64,000 nt of DNA from Dipteris shenzhenensis (lineage: Eukaryota; Polypodiophyta; Polypodiopsida; Gleicheniales). The stretch's first letter is position 1. Every line of letters begins with the position of its first letter. This document shows positions 1 through 11,425 of this stretch, piece by piece. The position numbers were made by a program, and so were the translations under genes. The notes beneath the pieces are model-generated. The model had not been told where the DNA came from. It ran no database searches and worked only from the letters and a program-made list of their open reading frames with translations. Where the stretch lies: the NCBI GenBank assembly GCA_047967505.1, contig CM106539.1. One strand, written 5' to 3'.

Positions 1-2727
1 CACTGCATGTAGAGTGAGGCACCAAGTGGTCTGCCATGATCATCCAATATACTATCATTCCACATGATCGGTTGCCTATCAATCTCTTCACGAGAGGAAG
101 GGGGAATCCTCCGAAGAGTGCTCCTAAAACTGGCCCATGCTTTTAGTGTAGCAACCATGAGAGGGGACGAAGGTGATCTGAGGTGTGCTGCGGTGAAAAT
201 CCACCTAATACTGCCCATCCAGTCTCCTCCTGAAGAAGGTGTGCACGTAAGTATGCTGCTAATAAAAAATGCCTTCCACGGCTCCTGCCCTGGCATAAGT
301 CCCCGCACCACCATCTTGCAGAGTAAAGCTCTACACTGTAAATCTGGATCAATAATATTGAGACCTCCTTCCTTTGTAGGGAGGATGAGGGTCTCCCAAG
401 CCACCCTGGCTAACGCGTCTTCTGTGCCATCAAGCCCACTCCAAAGAAAATTTCTGATTCGTCTCCTGAGCTGAGTGATGCAGTCCCTAGAACGACACCA
501 GAATGAACAAACAAACCAGGCCGTGGCCAAGAGGACCTGGTTGACCACCACAACTCTAAAGGCAAGATCCAACTTGGCTGAGCTCCAAAAAAGGAGTTTC
601 CTCCTGATGCTCTTCAACACGGGAGCAAACTGCTGCGTGGAAGAAATATCCAAGCCGACCTGGCAACCCAAATACCTGACTGGCACACCCCTCTGAACCC
701 AAGTGAATCCTATGTCAAGCTCCCAAACTGGAGTGTCCTCATCACTGATCCAAAAGCCATTGGATTTATGCCAATTTATCTGCGCCCCCGCTGCCAAGCA
801 AAATAAATCCAATGCTGTCCTGAAAGAAGTGAGCGTCTGTGGTGTGGCATCCAAGTAAACTGATGTGTCATCTGCCAACTCACTGTCAAGTAGCTCCTCT
901 TCCCTTCTGATGGGAAGACTCAGCCCAAAGATGTCAGCTTGAGATCTAACATAGATACTCATAGCTTCAACCACAAACAAAAAAAGAAAAGGAGCAAGGG
1001 GGCATCCCTGACGGACTGATCTGGAAATCTGAAATCTCTCACCCCTTACCCCACCAATAAGTACTTGGCTGTGGGCTGATCTGTACAAAGAGGAAACACC
1101 TCTGATCCAAGCATTAGTAAAGCCAAAAAACCCCAATCTACTATGTCATAAGCTTTCTCAAAATCCAAGAGTAGAATGGCTAGATTTTGGCCGCTCTGCA
1201 TGGTCCACTCTGAAGCTTCCCAAAAAGAGAAAATGTTATAAAAAATGCTTCTGCCATGCACAAATCCCGTCTGAGTGTCATGAGTAAGATCTGGGAGAAG
1301 GGGCTGCAATCGGAGGCTGATTGCCTTGGCCAGAATCTTGTAACATGTTCCCAAAAGTGTGATAGGCCTCCACTGGGACACTAAATTTCTGCAACCTCCT
1401 TTCGGGATAAGGTGGACGAGACCATCTGTGAGCGACCCGGGCATCTCGCCAGAGTCCCAAATGCCCTGCAGGGCTGATGTAATGTAGTCACCAATCATAT
1501 CCCAAAATGCAATGAAAAAAGAAGGGGTGAGGCCACCCTTGTGAAGGGTTGAAAGTGCAGTCCTGAACTCTGTGTTGGTGAAAGGTGCATCAAGCAAAAC
1601 ATGCATATCCGGTTTCACCAACAAAGGGATGCTCTGCCAAATAACATGTCTAGCATCCTCTCTATCCTATGAGTCAGCCCTTGCTGCAACAAGGCGCTCC
1701 TGAATCCAAGCATTTGAAGGCCGTTTCTGCTCTTCCCTCTGCAAAGCTGCCAACTACTGGCGAACACCGATCTCACGTCTGAGAATATTTCGTCTCCTAG
1801 TACAAGCAACTAAGTGGAAGAAGTGGCTAATACCAGAAAGGGCAGCAGCTACATGTGATGGAGATGGCTGCCCATCCTAGACATAAGAAACCCATATCTG
1901 CAGGGCTGCCTCTGTAAGGTCCTCCTCTGTGTACAAGGCATCTGGAATCCTAATGCTGGCAGACCGGCCTCTCAAGTGAGGCTCTGAGATACCCAGCACA
2001 ACAGGAAAGTGGTCTGAAGTGGAAACCCCAGCAGCAACACATACCGATCCACCTCTATCTACTGCCCAATCATCTACATAGAATCTGTCAATGCGTGCAT
2101 GAATAGGCATCTGGTGCCTCCTGTTCGACCAAGAGAACAGGAGGGACTATGGATGAATAAGAAAGGAATCGTTCATCCAAGTATCTCTCCCACAGTAGTG
2201 AAAAAGAAAGGCATCCCAAGCTGCTCTCTCCAAAGAGTGGAGTCCTTCTTCTCTATCCCCTTTTTTGTCTAACGGTAACTCAACCATGTTATAGTCACCT
2301 CCAATCACCCATGAATCCGCAATGGGGCCCAGGAGAGCAAATCCTTTCACATAACGACATGTTCCCCTCTAATGTTGGAGACATACAGGTTAAGGAAACC
2401 AACCTTACGCCCTCCAATGAGGAGAATAGTCCACTAAGCCCTTGATGGGATAATGACTCCGTGTCCAATAACTAAGGGGAGAACCGACTGTGAAACTGAA
2501 ATAGAAGTGCCTCCCCTAGTGCCCAAGGCAAGCGACCAACATGTATGACCAGAAAGCAACTTGCTTGACTTGGCACAATCTCTAGAATCCAGTTTGTGCT
2601 CCTGAATAAATAATATATCAATGGAACCCCCAATAACACCTAGATGAAGCTGATCCCAGATCAGCTGTCTGCGGCGGCGATGAGGTAAGCCGCCTAGGCC
2701 CTGTATGTTCCAGCTAACAATCCTCAT
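1..2727 (-). pseudogene. LINE-A1 ORF2: endonuclease / reverse transcriptase, frameshifted and cut by window edge
   Basis: The start MRIVSWNIQGLGG carries the catalytic Asn of an APE-type endonuclease and IQEHK the metal-binding Glu. DRFYVDDWAVDRGG and TSDHFPVVL (about 2110-1980) give the C-terminal Asp/His motif. RT motifs follow: LIPKGG, RPITLL, LLDFEKAYDIVDW (about 1170), RQGCPLAPF (about 1010) and LADDTSVYLDA (about 865). From about 1120 to base 1 the frame is open and continues into the thumb/connection domain (WVQRGVPVRYLGC). One small deletion near 1130 and further shifts between 1625 and 2430 break the ORF. The protein nicks target DNA and performs target-primed reverse transcription. 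Confidence 0.85.
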
Positions 2728-4945
2728 CGACGGGAGGATGTAGAGTGGAACACCTTACCCGACCTAGTGGCGGAAACAAACCCCTCAACAGGGGGAGACC
2801 TCCTGCTTGAGGAGCGAGGAATGGAACCAAGTGGTGAAAAATCAACAGGGGAAAGAACCCGGCCACCTGACGCCCGGTCAACAGGAAACCCAATCACTCG
2901 CTCACCAAAAGTAGAGGGCACAAACTCCTCCTTTAGGAAATCTGATGCATCTGCCAGAGCTGAAAATGAATTCCTGTGAATCACGCCAGACACCGGAGTG
3001 TGAAGAATAACTTCTGAGGGAAGAGGATCAATAGTGTAAACCATCCCCTCCCCCCTATCCAAGGGAGGAAGTGAGGACTGCTCTAGACGATCCTGTGTCT
3101 GCACGGCCACAAAGACCTCTACTGCCTCGGGGAGAGTGTCTGGCACCGCTGGTTCTAGGGGAGAAATTGCAACCGGAGAGGAGGTCGAAGCTGAATTGTT
3201 TCAGACTGTGTAAGGTGAGACTGGAGGGACAGCCTAAGGTAAAACAGAGTCCACTAGTGTATCCTCGTGAACTGCAGGTGGAATCTGCACACGAACCGGA
3301 ACCCACTTGTATACGGCAGGTGCCTCTGCAGGTCGGGAGGCATCAGAGGTAGAAGGTGGCGGTACCAAAGGAGCGCTCAGTCGATGAGGAGCACTCTAGT
3401 GAGCTGTACCACCACTCTGAGGAGGATCGCCCTGTCGAGGTTGAGGAGCAGGTGCTGGACCTGTACCACCCCCCTATCGAAGTCGTGGGACGTTAGCTGT
3501 AGCAGAGGGCTTCTTGGGCCTTTTCTTCTTCCTGGGGCAATCCCTGGCAAAGTGTCCAATGGTCCTGCAAATCCTACATTGGTCCTACCTGCCTGCAATC
3601 TCTACTCTCTGGCGAAAAAAGGAACCATCAAGGCGCTAGATCAAAACATGGTCCAGCGTGAGATTGGGATCCTTACGAAGGACCCTAACTCTAGGTACCC
3701 CATCAGCCTTAGTTGCCTCTGCTGCAGTCAACGGCAACCCATGGAGGGATGGGATCTCAGCAACCGCGCAGAAATGCTTCCCAATAACAGAAAGGATTCA
3801 ATGGTCAACCTGGGGAAGCCCGAGAAATTTGATGAAGAGCAAAAAGATTTTCTTATCTGCCTCCACTGGGTCAAAACCAATATCGAAGGCGTCAAAGAAG
3901 ATCTTCTATGTCCCAATTATAAAAATTCAGCTTTGAGCACGGTGCTCGTAGCCTCTGGAGTGTCAAAAACAACCTAGAAAAAACCTCGTCCCAGAAGATG
4001 AACATCTAAAAGGCGTGGAGTGAGGTCTGGGGGGAGAGCCGCAAGCATCCAATCTCTGGCTTGGGATCTAGAAGGGTGAGAACCGAAGATGCGTGCGAGT
4101 AACGTTGTAGAGCATTCAATCTCTATGTCCTTGAGCTGTTGCAACTCGTCTTCAGAAAAAGTAATGGTTTTCGCGGCCGGTGGAGGTGGAGTAGGATTGG
4201 CTGACGGAATATCCATCGCCAATCGAGGTGAGGAGGCTGATTTGAACACCTTTGAAGCTCCGTCCGCTCCAAAAATCGCTGCGGGAGAAGGAAAGAAGGG
4301 GAGATAGGAAGGGGGGACAAGGAGGAGATCAGAGAGCTTAGGAGAGGAGAGGGCTGAGTCAGGGGTAGAAGCGAAGGGGGGAGAGGAGATCAAGGAGAGG
4401 CGGGGGTATAGGGAGTGGGGAAAGGGGGGGGGCGGGGGGGGGAGGCGTAGGAGAAGGGGGCCGGGTAGAGGCAAAGGGAAGGGAAATGAGGGGTAAGGAC
4501 GAGGTAGAGGGCGGGGAAGAGGGGAGGAAGGGAGCGGGGTAGAAGGCGGGGGTAGGGAGCGGGGAGGGGGCGGGGTAGAAGGAGAGGAGGGAGCGGGGGT
4601 AGGAGGCGAGGAAGGGAGTGGGGGGTAGAAGGCGAGGCAGGGGGTAGAGAGGAGCGGCTGAAGGGGAGGGGGCGGGCTGAGAGGGAGAGGAGAGGGAGCG
4701 GAAGGAGAGGCAAGGAGGAGGCGGGCTGAGAGGCAGGGAGGGCGCGGGCTGAGAGGGAGAGGAGAGGGAGCGGGGTGAGAGGGTAGGGGGCGGGCTGAGA
4801 GGGAGAGGAGGAGGGAGCGAGGGGCTGAGGGAGGGGGAGGGGGAGGAGGAGGGGCTGAGGGCGAGGGAGAGAGGGAGGGAGGGGCTGAGGGAGAGGGGGC
4901 AGCAAGGGAGCGGGGAGGAGCAGCAGCTCCTAACTCTTCCTTCAA
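2724..4945 (-). pseudogene. LINE-A1 ORF1 (nucleic-acid-binding, CCHC knuckle), broken
   Basis: The predicted protein begins with about 230 residues of very Pro/Ser/Leu-rich low complexity (pyrimidine-rich coding strand, 4300-4940). A conserved block around 4000-4200 (FSEDELQQLKDIEIE...) and a DUF4283-like region (about 3930-3600) follow. Next is a retroviral-type zinc knuckle CRICRTIGHFARDC encoded at about 3536-3578 and a basic tail KKKRPKK. A linker ORF (3146-2724) ends the frame. At least one frameshift and stops before the knuckle (near 3640 and 3583) break the ORF. The family role is binding the element's RNA in a ribonucleoprotein. The ORF1 stop overlaps the ORF2 start as ATGA at 2724-2727. 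Confidence 0.75.
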
Positions 4946-4950
4946 TATTG

Positions 4951-5619
4951 TATTGAGAATTTGATAGAGCAGTTTTGGCTCTTGCCTGCAGCCTTCCTAT
5001 CCCTTGTCAAAACTCCCTGATTAGATCGTACTTCTTTTGTTGCAACAAACAATTTAAACTCTTACAATATCTCTTGACTACTATTAGTATCAAGTCTTTC
5101 TAATCACACACACTAGGAATCCATTGGTGTCACTTTGCTCCTGCAGACTCAATTTGGACAAGACTTTGGTGCTCCCTACTAGAAGAGGGAGGTTTCCATG
5201 TTCTCTGGCTCTTCCAGCATGGTGGAGACAAACAATCCAAGCAGATCCAAGTGCCCGAGATGCCTTTCGGCCTTGGAGTCTGTTCGAGATTGTATTTAGT
5301 GATGCAGAGGCCAAATGGATCTGGTAGGGCATTACACCCTTGCTCAGCAGGATGACAGTAGGCACCTTCTACATCACTTGGGGATTTGTGGCTCGCCTCA
5401 CAAAGTCTGACCCACAAATCGTTATGATGGAGCAAGTTCAGACAAGGCTTTTCTCATAGCTAAGGGGATCCACCTTATTAGTTTAAACACAGTGCATGAT
5501 TAAATATAAATATCTGAAGTTCCCCATTATTACAACAGGTGAATAGAAAATCTGCAATATCCTTTGACTAATAAAATGAAGTCCATCTAAACAAAAACAA
5601 AAAATTTATTAGAACTCAC
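4951..5619. other. Intronic DNA, no gene assigned
   Basis: This is the stretch between LINE-A1 and the last recognised host exon. It holds overlapping short open frames on both strands at 5090-5435 but none with a recognisable domain. A missing C-terminal PSMD5 exon could be here, but I could not match one. Confidence 0.4.
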
Positions 5620-5691
5620 CAATGACGATCCATGTGATGCCAATTCCTGTAAATGCCCTGCTGCAGCTCCTTTTTGTAGGAATAAAAGGTC
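5620..5691 (-). CDS. PSMD5: PSMD5-like gene, exon 5 of 5 seen
   Basis: A 72-bp exon of 24 codons, phase 0 at both ends, with acceptor GATGGTGAAG and donor GTGAGTTC. It encodes DLLFLQKGAAAGHLQELASH followed by GSSL. The acceptor lacks a strong pyrimidine tract, so this is the least secure splice site. The translation nevertheless continues the family alignment from the previous exon without a gap. The next coding exon should lie between 1 and 5600 or beyond the window start; I could not identify it. Confidence 0.68.
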
Positions 5692-5771
5692 CTTCACCAT
5701 CCATTTTCCAAAATTTGTTAAAATCCAAGCAAAACCAAAGGTAACAAGATGAATTTCATTCATGTGGCCTG

Positions 5772-5782
5772 CGGGGGGGGGG

Positions 5783-5813
<31 letters not shown>

Positions 5814-5869
5814 GCAGAGAGGCAGGAAGGAGAAGAAGAGAGAGAGAGAGGGGGGGGGGGGGGCTTGCG

Positions 5870-5908
<39 letters not shown>

Positions 5909-5986
5909 AGAAGAGAAAGGGATAGGAAGAAGAAGGAGAAGAGAAAGGGGAGAGGGGAGAGAGAAGAAGAAGGGGAGAGGGGAAAG

Positions 5987-6041
<55 letters not shown>

Positions 6042-6045
6042 GAGA
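5772..6045. repeat. (GA)n-rich simple-sequence tract
   Basis: About 270 bp of interrupted GA/GGA/G(n) repeats: runs of (GA) with G-tracts at 5773-5786, 5850-5864 and 6030-6042, and GAAGA interruptions. It sits 80 bp upstream of the exon at 5620-5691 (minus-strand sense: a pyrimidine-rich tract in the intron just before the acceptor). The Arg/Glu and Pro/Ser/Leu open frames over it are artefacts of the repeat. Confidence 0.9.
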
Positions 6046-7094
6046 GGGTAACACGAAATCACTAAATGCATGCATTGAAAGCCCCTTACAAGGAGGATAC
6101 TTGGACCAATCACAAAAGAAATGTCTAAAAATACCTATTTTTCGTTTCTTATCACAGATCTTCACTAAGGCCTTCCTATGGAAGGCCAAAAATCAGAAGC
6201 AATTCAAATACACTTTCAAAACATTAAGTAATGGTCGAAATACTTGATTGAAGAATCAAGTTAATAGAAATTAAAGAAAGAACCCGCAAAAAACTGAGAG
6301 ACAAGTGAAAGGGAACCATTAGTGTTATGAACCGATTGTCCAAACAAATGGAAAATATGTATCTAATTGAGTGCTGCTGAAACCAGAAATCGCATAATCA
6401 CGAAAAGAGGATTACACCAGATTGCCCCTCCAAAATCAGGGGAGATCACCCTCATGTGATATGGGTTGCTATGTTGATGCCTACATGCAGGTTGTATGAG
6501 AGAAAAGTGTATGCATGCATGCAAGGTGGTTGAAAAACAATGCATGTTGACACATGAAGAGGGATACCCCTTCATTTGTGACTCTATAGTTCACAGAAGG
6601 ACCACCTTCGCATTTAACTCTACCCTTAGCCTATGACTAACAGACCTCGTTAATGCATTCTGATGTACTTTTCCCTGTCTTACATCCCCTAGGACCTAGG
6701 CACGTGACTGTAGGGAAAAAAGGAGAGGACGACATGAGCTTGCAAAACACCCTATCGGAAGCACGTTAATCGCCAAATTGCAAATTCCTTTCGTGCATAG
6801 TAAGAATGCGCATTGTGATCGCCAATGTGTAGCGTCATAACACAGCACAGACGCTATGGGAAAATAGGAATGAACAACTATGCAACATCTACTGAAGAAA
6901 TACAGAGAACACAATAAGAGGATCACAACACTGCATAACTCTGTATTCTTGGAGAAAGAGCTCTCACAACATATGGAAACAACAAAGACGGAATGCTAGT
7001 AGTAGCATACGTACAAGAACCGACTGTCGGTTAGAGACCATTGAAGACTCAAACCGCTTGGAGGACTGAACCGCCAACTGTTGCGGCTAACCTA
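6046..7094. other. Intron sequence, nothing recognised
   Basis: About 1 kb of moderately AT-rich intron without a transposon domain, splice-bounded open frame or obvious repeat that I can identify. Confidence 0.4.
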
Positions 7095-7462
7095 CCAGCG
7101 CACAGCATATGCACATGTGCCTCAGCAGATGAAAGGTAAATTGGATGATAAGGCAGTGAAGTGCATTTTTGTTGGCTATAGCAGTGGAAGTCAGAATTAT
7201 TGTCTATACAATCATCATACTCAGAGGATTCTAGTGTTGTTTCTGCAGAAAACTTAGATCAGTCCTTGACTAAGTTTGAAAGACAGCTGCACACAGGTTC
7301 ACTGGAGTATTTGAAGGGTTGTTCCCACTAAATACTGATAGCAGATTGGAGCATCCAGCAGAGAATCAGTATTTGCAGCCTGCACAACAGACTTTGGATG
7401 GATTGGACATCAAAAAAGTCTTTCTGAATAGGACTCGCATGAGGAGGTCTATGTGAGTTAGT
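7095..7462 (+). pseudogene. Copia polymerase relic (integrase end and RT scrap)
   Basis: A short plus-strand Copia fragment. AYAHVPQQMKGKLDDKAVK followed by CIFVGYSSGSQNYCLY (about 7107-7215) is the conserved integrase C-terminal region (typical K-LDDKA--CIFVGY). LDIKKVFLN and, one frame over, HEEVYVS (about 7400-7455) are the RT motif LD-KTAFL-G---EEVY. Several hundred bases between them are missing. The 3' end of LINE-A5 begins about 20-30 bp downstream, so the LINE probably inserted into this older relic. Confidence 0.75.
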
Positions 7463-8023
7463 GTAATGAGTTCTTTTTTCAAGGAAATGACTTCTATTAA
7501 GTATGAAAAAAACCCTCAACAGCAAAGCTCAATGCAGGAGTACATCATGCAAGCATTAAAACAACACCCTAGAAGGGGCCAATAAAAAACTCCTCACAAC
7601 AAACAAGAAATAAACCAAGGCTCAACAGGCTGAAAGTGCCATCTCAACCCTGCAGTGGACTCCGAGAGAAAAGGGGAGCCCCTCTATTCCCTAAAGAATG
7701 TAGCCCTCCTAGCAGAAGCTGCTCGTGAGGTCCCTGCATGTTCGTCCAAATGGCCATCAGCGTATGAATAGTATGTGTTCAAATAATGGCCAAAGTGTGA
7801 AAAGGGTGGACTTGGATCCATCCAAGACCTCTGTGCATCTGGCTCTCTAGATATGCCATGCTGAAATACTCGCCAGTATCTCCCAAGAAGCAGCCATGGA
7901 TGATGTCCAGGCCTGAATTGTAAGAAGAGAACGCCATCTAGAGAGCACGACTCAACTAAATGTCGTTGTATCGAGAGAGCCCAAGAAGAGTCATGTCTCT
8001 CATAAAAGACCTGAGGCCCTGAA

Positions 8024-9040
8024 AGAGAGAAAGAACGAGAAAGAAAGAAAGATATATTAACGTCTTCAGAAGCCCTCGTGGGACTATGAGACAAAGCACA
8101 CACACCAAAAGGGTAAACACAAAACATCAGTTATAGACTGAGAGTCTCTTGAGAGTGCATAAAACCACTTCCAAAGTTATTATAGATAAGCTACCTGATA
8201 CTAGGTGAGATATTACATCAGTTTGAGACTAAGAGTCCTTGGGTTTGGATATAAAATCTTTGATAAGTGTTTTTCCGTCTCTGTAGACAGCCCATTTCCC
8301 TTCTTTGCGAGCATCCTTCACTTTGTTCAATTCTATGGACTTCATCTTGAGCTGAATCGGGGTGAGTTCCTCTGATATCCATACCTTGGTGCCTCTCAAC
8401 TTATTTGTTTGCATGAGAATCTTGATTCTTGCTTTCTTGTCATTGAGTACCACTTTAGTTTGTGTCCCAATAGGAGCCACAATGGCTATATCCTTTAGGT
8501 CCCATTCAATCTAAGGGGTTGCTGCTATGATATTGTCAATTTTTTCTACTAGGCTCCATTCATGCCAATCTTCAGGTAATCGTCCAATGCGTAGACATCG
8601 AGCATTGGCCACCCTCTTTTCTTGTTCTTGCACCTCTCCATATATTTCACTTTTGTTGATTTTGCTGCCCATTGTTGCTGAGATTTTCTCTTTGATCGAT
8701 TTGACCTCATTAGTAACCATGTCATGGACTTTGGTTCTCCATCTCCTTCACTTTCTTCCCAAGAGCTGCAACCATAAGTCTAAGCTTCCTTACTTCCTAC
8801 TATAGAAAATATATATGCTCCTATGTGTCTGAGCCTACCCTCCGCTTGTAATGCAGTGTGTTGCTGCTGCTGATGCGAGCTAGTACTAGGGGCTGCTAGG
8901 CAAGAGCGGGAGAGGAGACAGGAGGAGCCGGGGAGCTAACGCTAGCTACGCGCTAGGCGGGAGGGGAGGCGCAGGCGCAGGTGCAGGCAGGTGACGGCGG
9001 CGAGAGGAGCTAGGCGGAGAGGGAGAGCCAAGCTACCGAG
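8024..9040 (-). mobile_element. ORF1-only LINE-B derivative (HAL1-like) copy 1
   Basis: The 3' end has the LINE-B tail signature in minus orientation (a T-rich TTAATA motif followed by TTTC repeats, 8030-8065 on the plus strand). About 150 bp of 3' UTR separates it from the ORF1 stop at 8229. ORF1 reaches about 8760, and a GC-rich leader (8860-9040) lies upstream. No endonuclease or RT is present. Copy 2 at 37083-38405 has the same organisation and a related 3' UTR, so ORF2 loss is probably a property of the family, not a one-off deletion. It lies within LINE-A5. Confidence 0.65.
8229..8760 (-). pseudogene. LINE-B-type ORF1 (RRM plus C-terminal domain), one in-frame stop
   Basis: The frame reads EVKSIKEKISATMGS (coiled-coil-like), then RCLRIGRLPEDWHEW, then LTPIQLKMKSIELN and RKEGKWAVYRDGKTLI. 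It matches the ORF1 of LINE-B (DLTQMQVEERKAL... GKWAVIRDGRLI), which has the RNA-recognition-motif plus CTD layout of animal L1 ORF1p (Transposase_22). A single stop near 8511 interrupts an otherwise continuous frame. The likely role is an RNA-binding chaperone of the element's RNP. Start choice is uncertain; 8720 is the first clear ATG. Confidence 0.65.
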
Positions 9041-10268
9041 CCCCAAGTCATAAAGAAAGGGAATGGAGGAAACATACTAAAAATCCTAGACATTCCCTTC
9101 CAAATGATCCTTGCTTGTCTCCAATCCCTTAGACAATGCTAAATAGACTCCACAGTAGAATGGCATCGAGGACAAGTAGAGTCTGCCCCGAACCTAGATC
9201 TCCAAAGATTCACTGCTATCTCTCCATGAATAGAATGCCAAAAGAAAAGGGTGACTTTCTATTCCTGAGGGATTTCCCCAGGTTCCTCCAAAAAACTTTC
9301 TGCAAATCAGCAAAAATCTGAAAATTCTCCCATCCCAATGAGGAGCTCTGGAGGGCCTCCAGCCTCTACAACTAATTTGAAATCTCCTAGCATTACTGAC
9401 TGTGTAATGAAAGAAAGGAATGCTATTCTCTCGATGCCCTGCATCAATCCACTCCCACTCTCCAAGATCCCATTGTAGAAGCTTTATGGGAACTCCTCCG
9501 TATAGCCAAATCCTCCATGGGCCCCAAGAGAGAAGAAGTGGGTCTAGGTCTAGGTACCATTGGGAATCCGAGCCATGCTCTATATAATCTAAAATCCTGA
9601 CAGGCTGAAAGAATCTCCAAATAGAATATCATAAGTCAATCTGGACAGCTTGCCTCCTACCTGAACATCAAAGATCAAGGCATCCTCATCTGACTGTCGT
9701 AGTGCTATAGCCTGTACTGGAATACTTATCCCCGGTGAAAGTCCCCATCCAAGTAGAGCAAGAATCAGGCATGTCATCTATGTCAACCCAATCCATGGGT
9801 ATGGCTGCAACAATTTGCTGAATTCTCCCTGCAATTCCTCTGAGGTGACCTACAAATTGTACTTTACGATCCTCTGGAAGTTTTGTGAAAGCTTTCCAGG
9901 ATACCACAGAAGAGGCAGGGCCTCTCTCCCATCTAGACCACTACATATAATGAGAAGTGCCAAGTGGTCTATTACACTCATCAAGTACGCTATCATTTCA
10001 CATGATGGGTTGTCTATCAATCTCTTCCAGAGAGAAGGGGGGGATTCTTCAAAGAGTACTCCTGGAGTGGCCCAAGCTTTCAGGATAGTAGCCATAAGAG
10101 GAGAAGAGGGAGACATGAGATAGGCTGAGAAAAAGATCCATCTAGTCTCCACGCAAGGAAGGGCATACAAGATCCTATGCAGCAAATAAAGAAAATTTTC
10201 CATGGCTCTTGCTCAGGCATAAGTCCCCTTACCACAATCTTGCAAAGCAAGGCCCTGCGCTACAAGCC

Positions 10269-10553
10269 TGTTGGAGATAAGTGCACACTAAGTGTACTAT
10301 TTCCTAGTCTAAGTCTAAGTCTAGTCTTTATGTCTTGAGTGTGTGCCATGTGGCACTTCTACAATTATCCCATAAACACTCTTGCATTATGTCTTGTACT
10401 TTGGCCCATATATTCAATGGGTCACATCATTCTAATCTATCTGTCTAGCTTGTGTCTTGTCTACACTCTTCTCAAGGTATTTCTTATCTTTCAGTCTTGT
10501 CATCTCATTTCCATTTCCAGTTTCTAGTTCTAGTTCTTTTTCATATTCCAACA
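10269..10553 (+). repeat. TR-GAG-1 5' LTR
   Basis: Begins TGTTGGAGATAAGTG and ends ...ATATTCCAACA. The same 285 bp recurs at 12576-12860. It contains the ATTATCCCATAAACAC stretch and CT-rich downstream region usual for a small Copia LTR. Confidence 0.95.
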
Positions 10554-10565
10554 TGGTATCAGAGC
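10554..10565 (+). promoter_or_regulatory. TR-GAG-1 primer-binding site
   Basis: TGGTATCAGAGC directly abuts the 5' LTR and is complementary to the 3' end of plant initiator tRNA-Met, the primer used by most plant Copia elements for minus-strand synthesis. Confidence 0.93.
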
Positions 10566-10738
10566 CAGCTTGATCCCTCTTCTCCACCCTCAGTCTGCTG
10601 TAGCCATAGCTGCCCCTTCTCAGATTTCTCCCCCGCTCAGCTGGTCGCCATCTTCCTCTTCTTCCCGTCTTCTCCACGCCGTACTTCGCTGCCGCTGTAA
10701 AACTGCCCGCCATCTCTCTTCCCGATCTGCGCGTCTTT

Positions 10739-11044
10739 CAGATCTGTTGCGCAGTTCCAGATCTGCACGCCATTGCGCTGCCAGATCTGTTGCGCAGTTC
10801 CAGATCTGCACGTCAGATCTGCGCAGATCTGGCGCTGCTTCCGCTCCTGCTGTCGCTCAGCCAGATCTGAGCGCCACGCAGCATCTATCTCTCCTCTCCG
10901 TACGACCGCCGCTGTACGCCGCCGTACTTCGTTCGTCTTCGTCCGTACGCCGTCTTCGTCAGCATCCGTACAGTCCGTACGACTGTACGGAATCTGTACC
11001 TGCACCCGTTGTCTGCAGATCTGGCCTCTACTGCTGCAGATCTG
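10739..11044. repeat. CAGATCTG repeats in TR-GAG-1 leader
   Basis: Nine copies of the palindrome CAGATCTG lie in about 300 bp of the untranslated leader, mixed with GCGC and CGTAC runs. The short open frames through this leader have no domain and are not called as genes. A CGTAC-rich leader also occurs next to the LTR at 17824-18079. Confidence 0.85.
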
Positions 11045-11425
11045 TCTGCCATTTCTGCCCTGATTTCTGAGCTGAAGGAGCTGCCCACGACTTTTTGAAG
11101 CTGCTGCCCGTACCTTTTCCGTTCGAAATAAAGGAGGAGCTGAAGTTTTTTTTTTTTAATCTCTGCCCAACCTGCATTCAGTTCTGCATTCAGTTCTTAC
11201 TAAGGTACTGTACATTGTCTCTTTCAGTTTGCTGAGCAGTCTTTGTTAATCCTCATATCTGCAAACTGCTGGTTCCTCCTGCTTCGATGGGCTGTCATAT
11301 GCTATGGCCCTGACAAAGTGGTGAGAGAACTGGCTTCTAGGATCTCTTCTTCTCATTTATTTCTACAATATTGTAAGGGAATAGACACTGCCCTTGCATC
11401 CTAGCAAGAGGTAAGACCTTCCCAC

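Larger units (their letters stand above)
1..4950 (-). mobile_element. LINE-A1: L1-type non-LTR retrotransposon, 3' end outside window
   Basis: A plant L1-type element lying on the minus strand. Its 5' end is near 4950, ORF1 occupies about 4945-2724 and ORF2 2727-1, and the 3' terminus lies before base 1. It inserted in the host gene in sense orientation, downstream of the last recognised exon. ORF1 has internal stops and ORF2 at least a few frameshifts, so it is probably immobile. However, the RT-thumb region (about 1120-1) is open throughout, which argues for moderate age. Related copies occur at 7480-13573, 18080-32850 and 32866-36115. Confidence 0.9.

Noticed and set aside
3071-3977. Plus-strand ORFs opposite LINE-A1 ORF1
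   Set aside because: Antisense shadows; the minus strand carries the zinc knuckle and linker with clear family similarity.
5090-5435. Three overlapping open frames, considered as a further PSMD5 exon
   Set aside because: The translations do not continue the family after ...GSSL, cysteine pairs look accidental, and no convincing acceptor/donor pair fits phase 0.
5762-6247. Arg/Glu-rich ORF (161 aa) and Pro/Ser-rich ORFs over the GA tract
   Set aside because: Produced by the (GA)n and G-run simple repeat; no conserved sequence.
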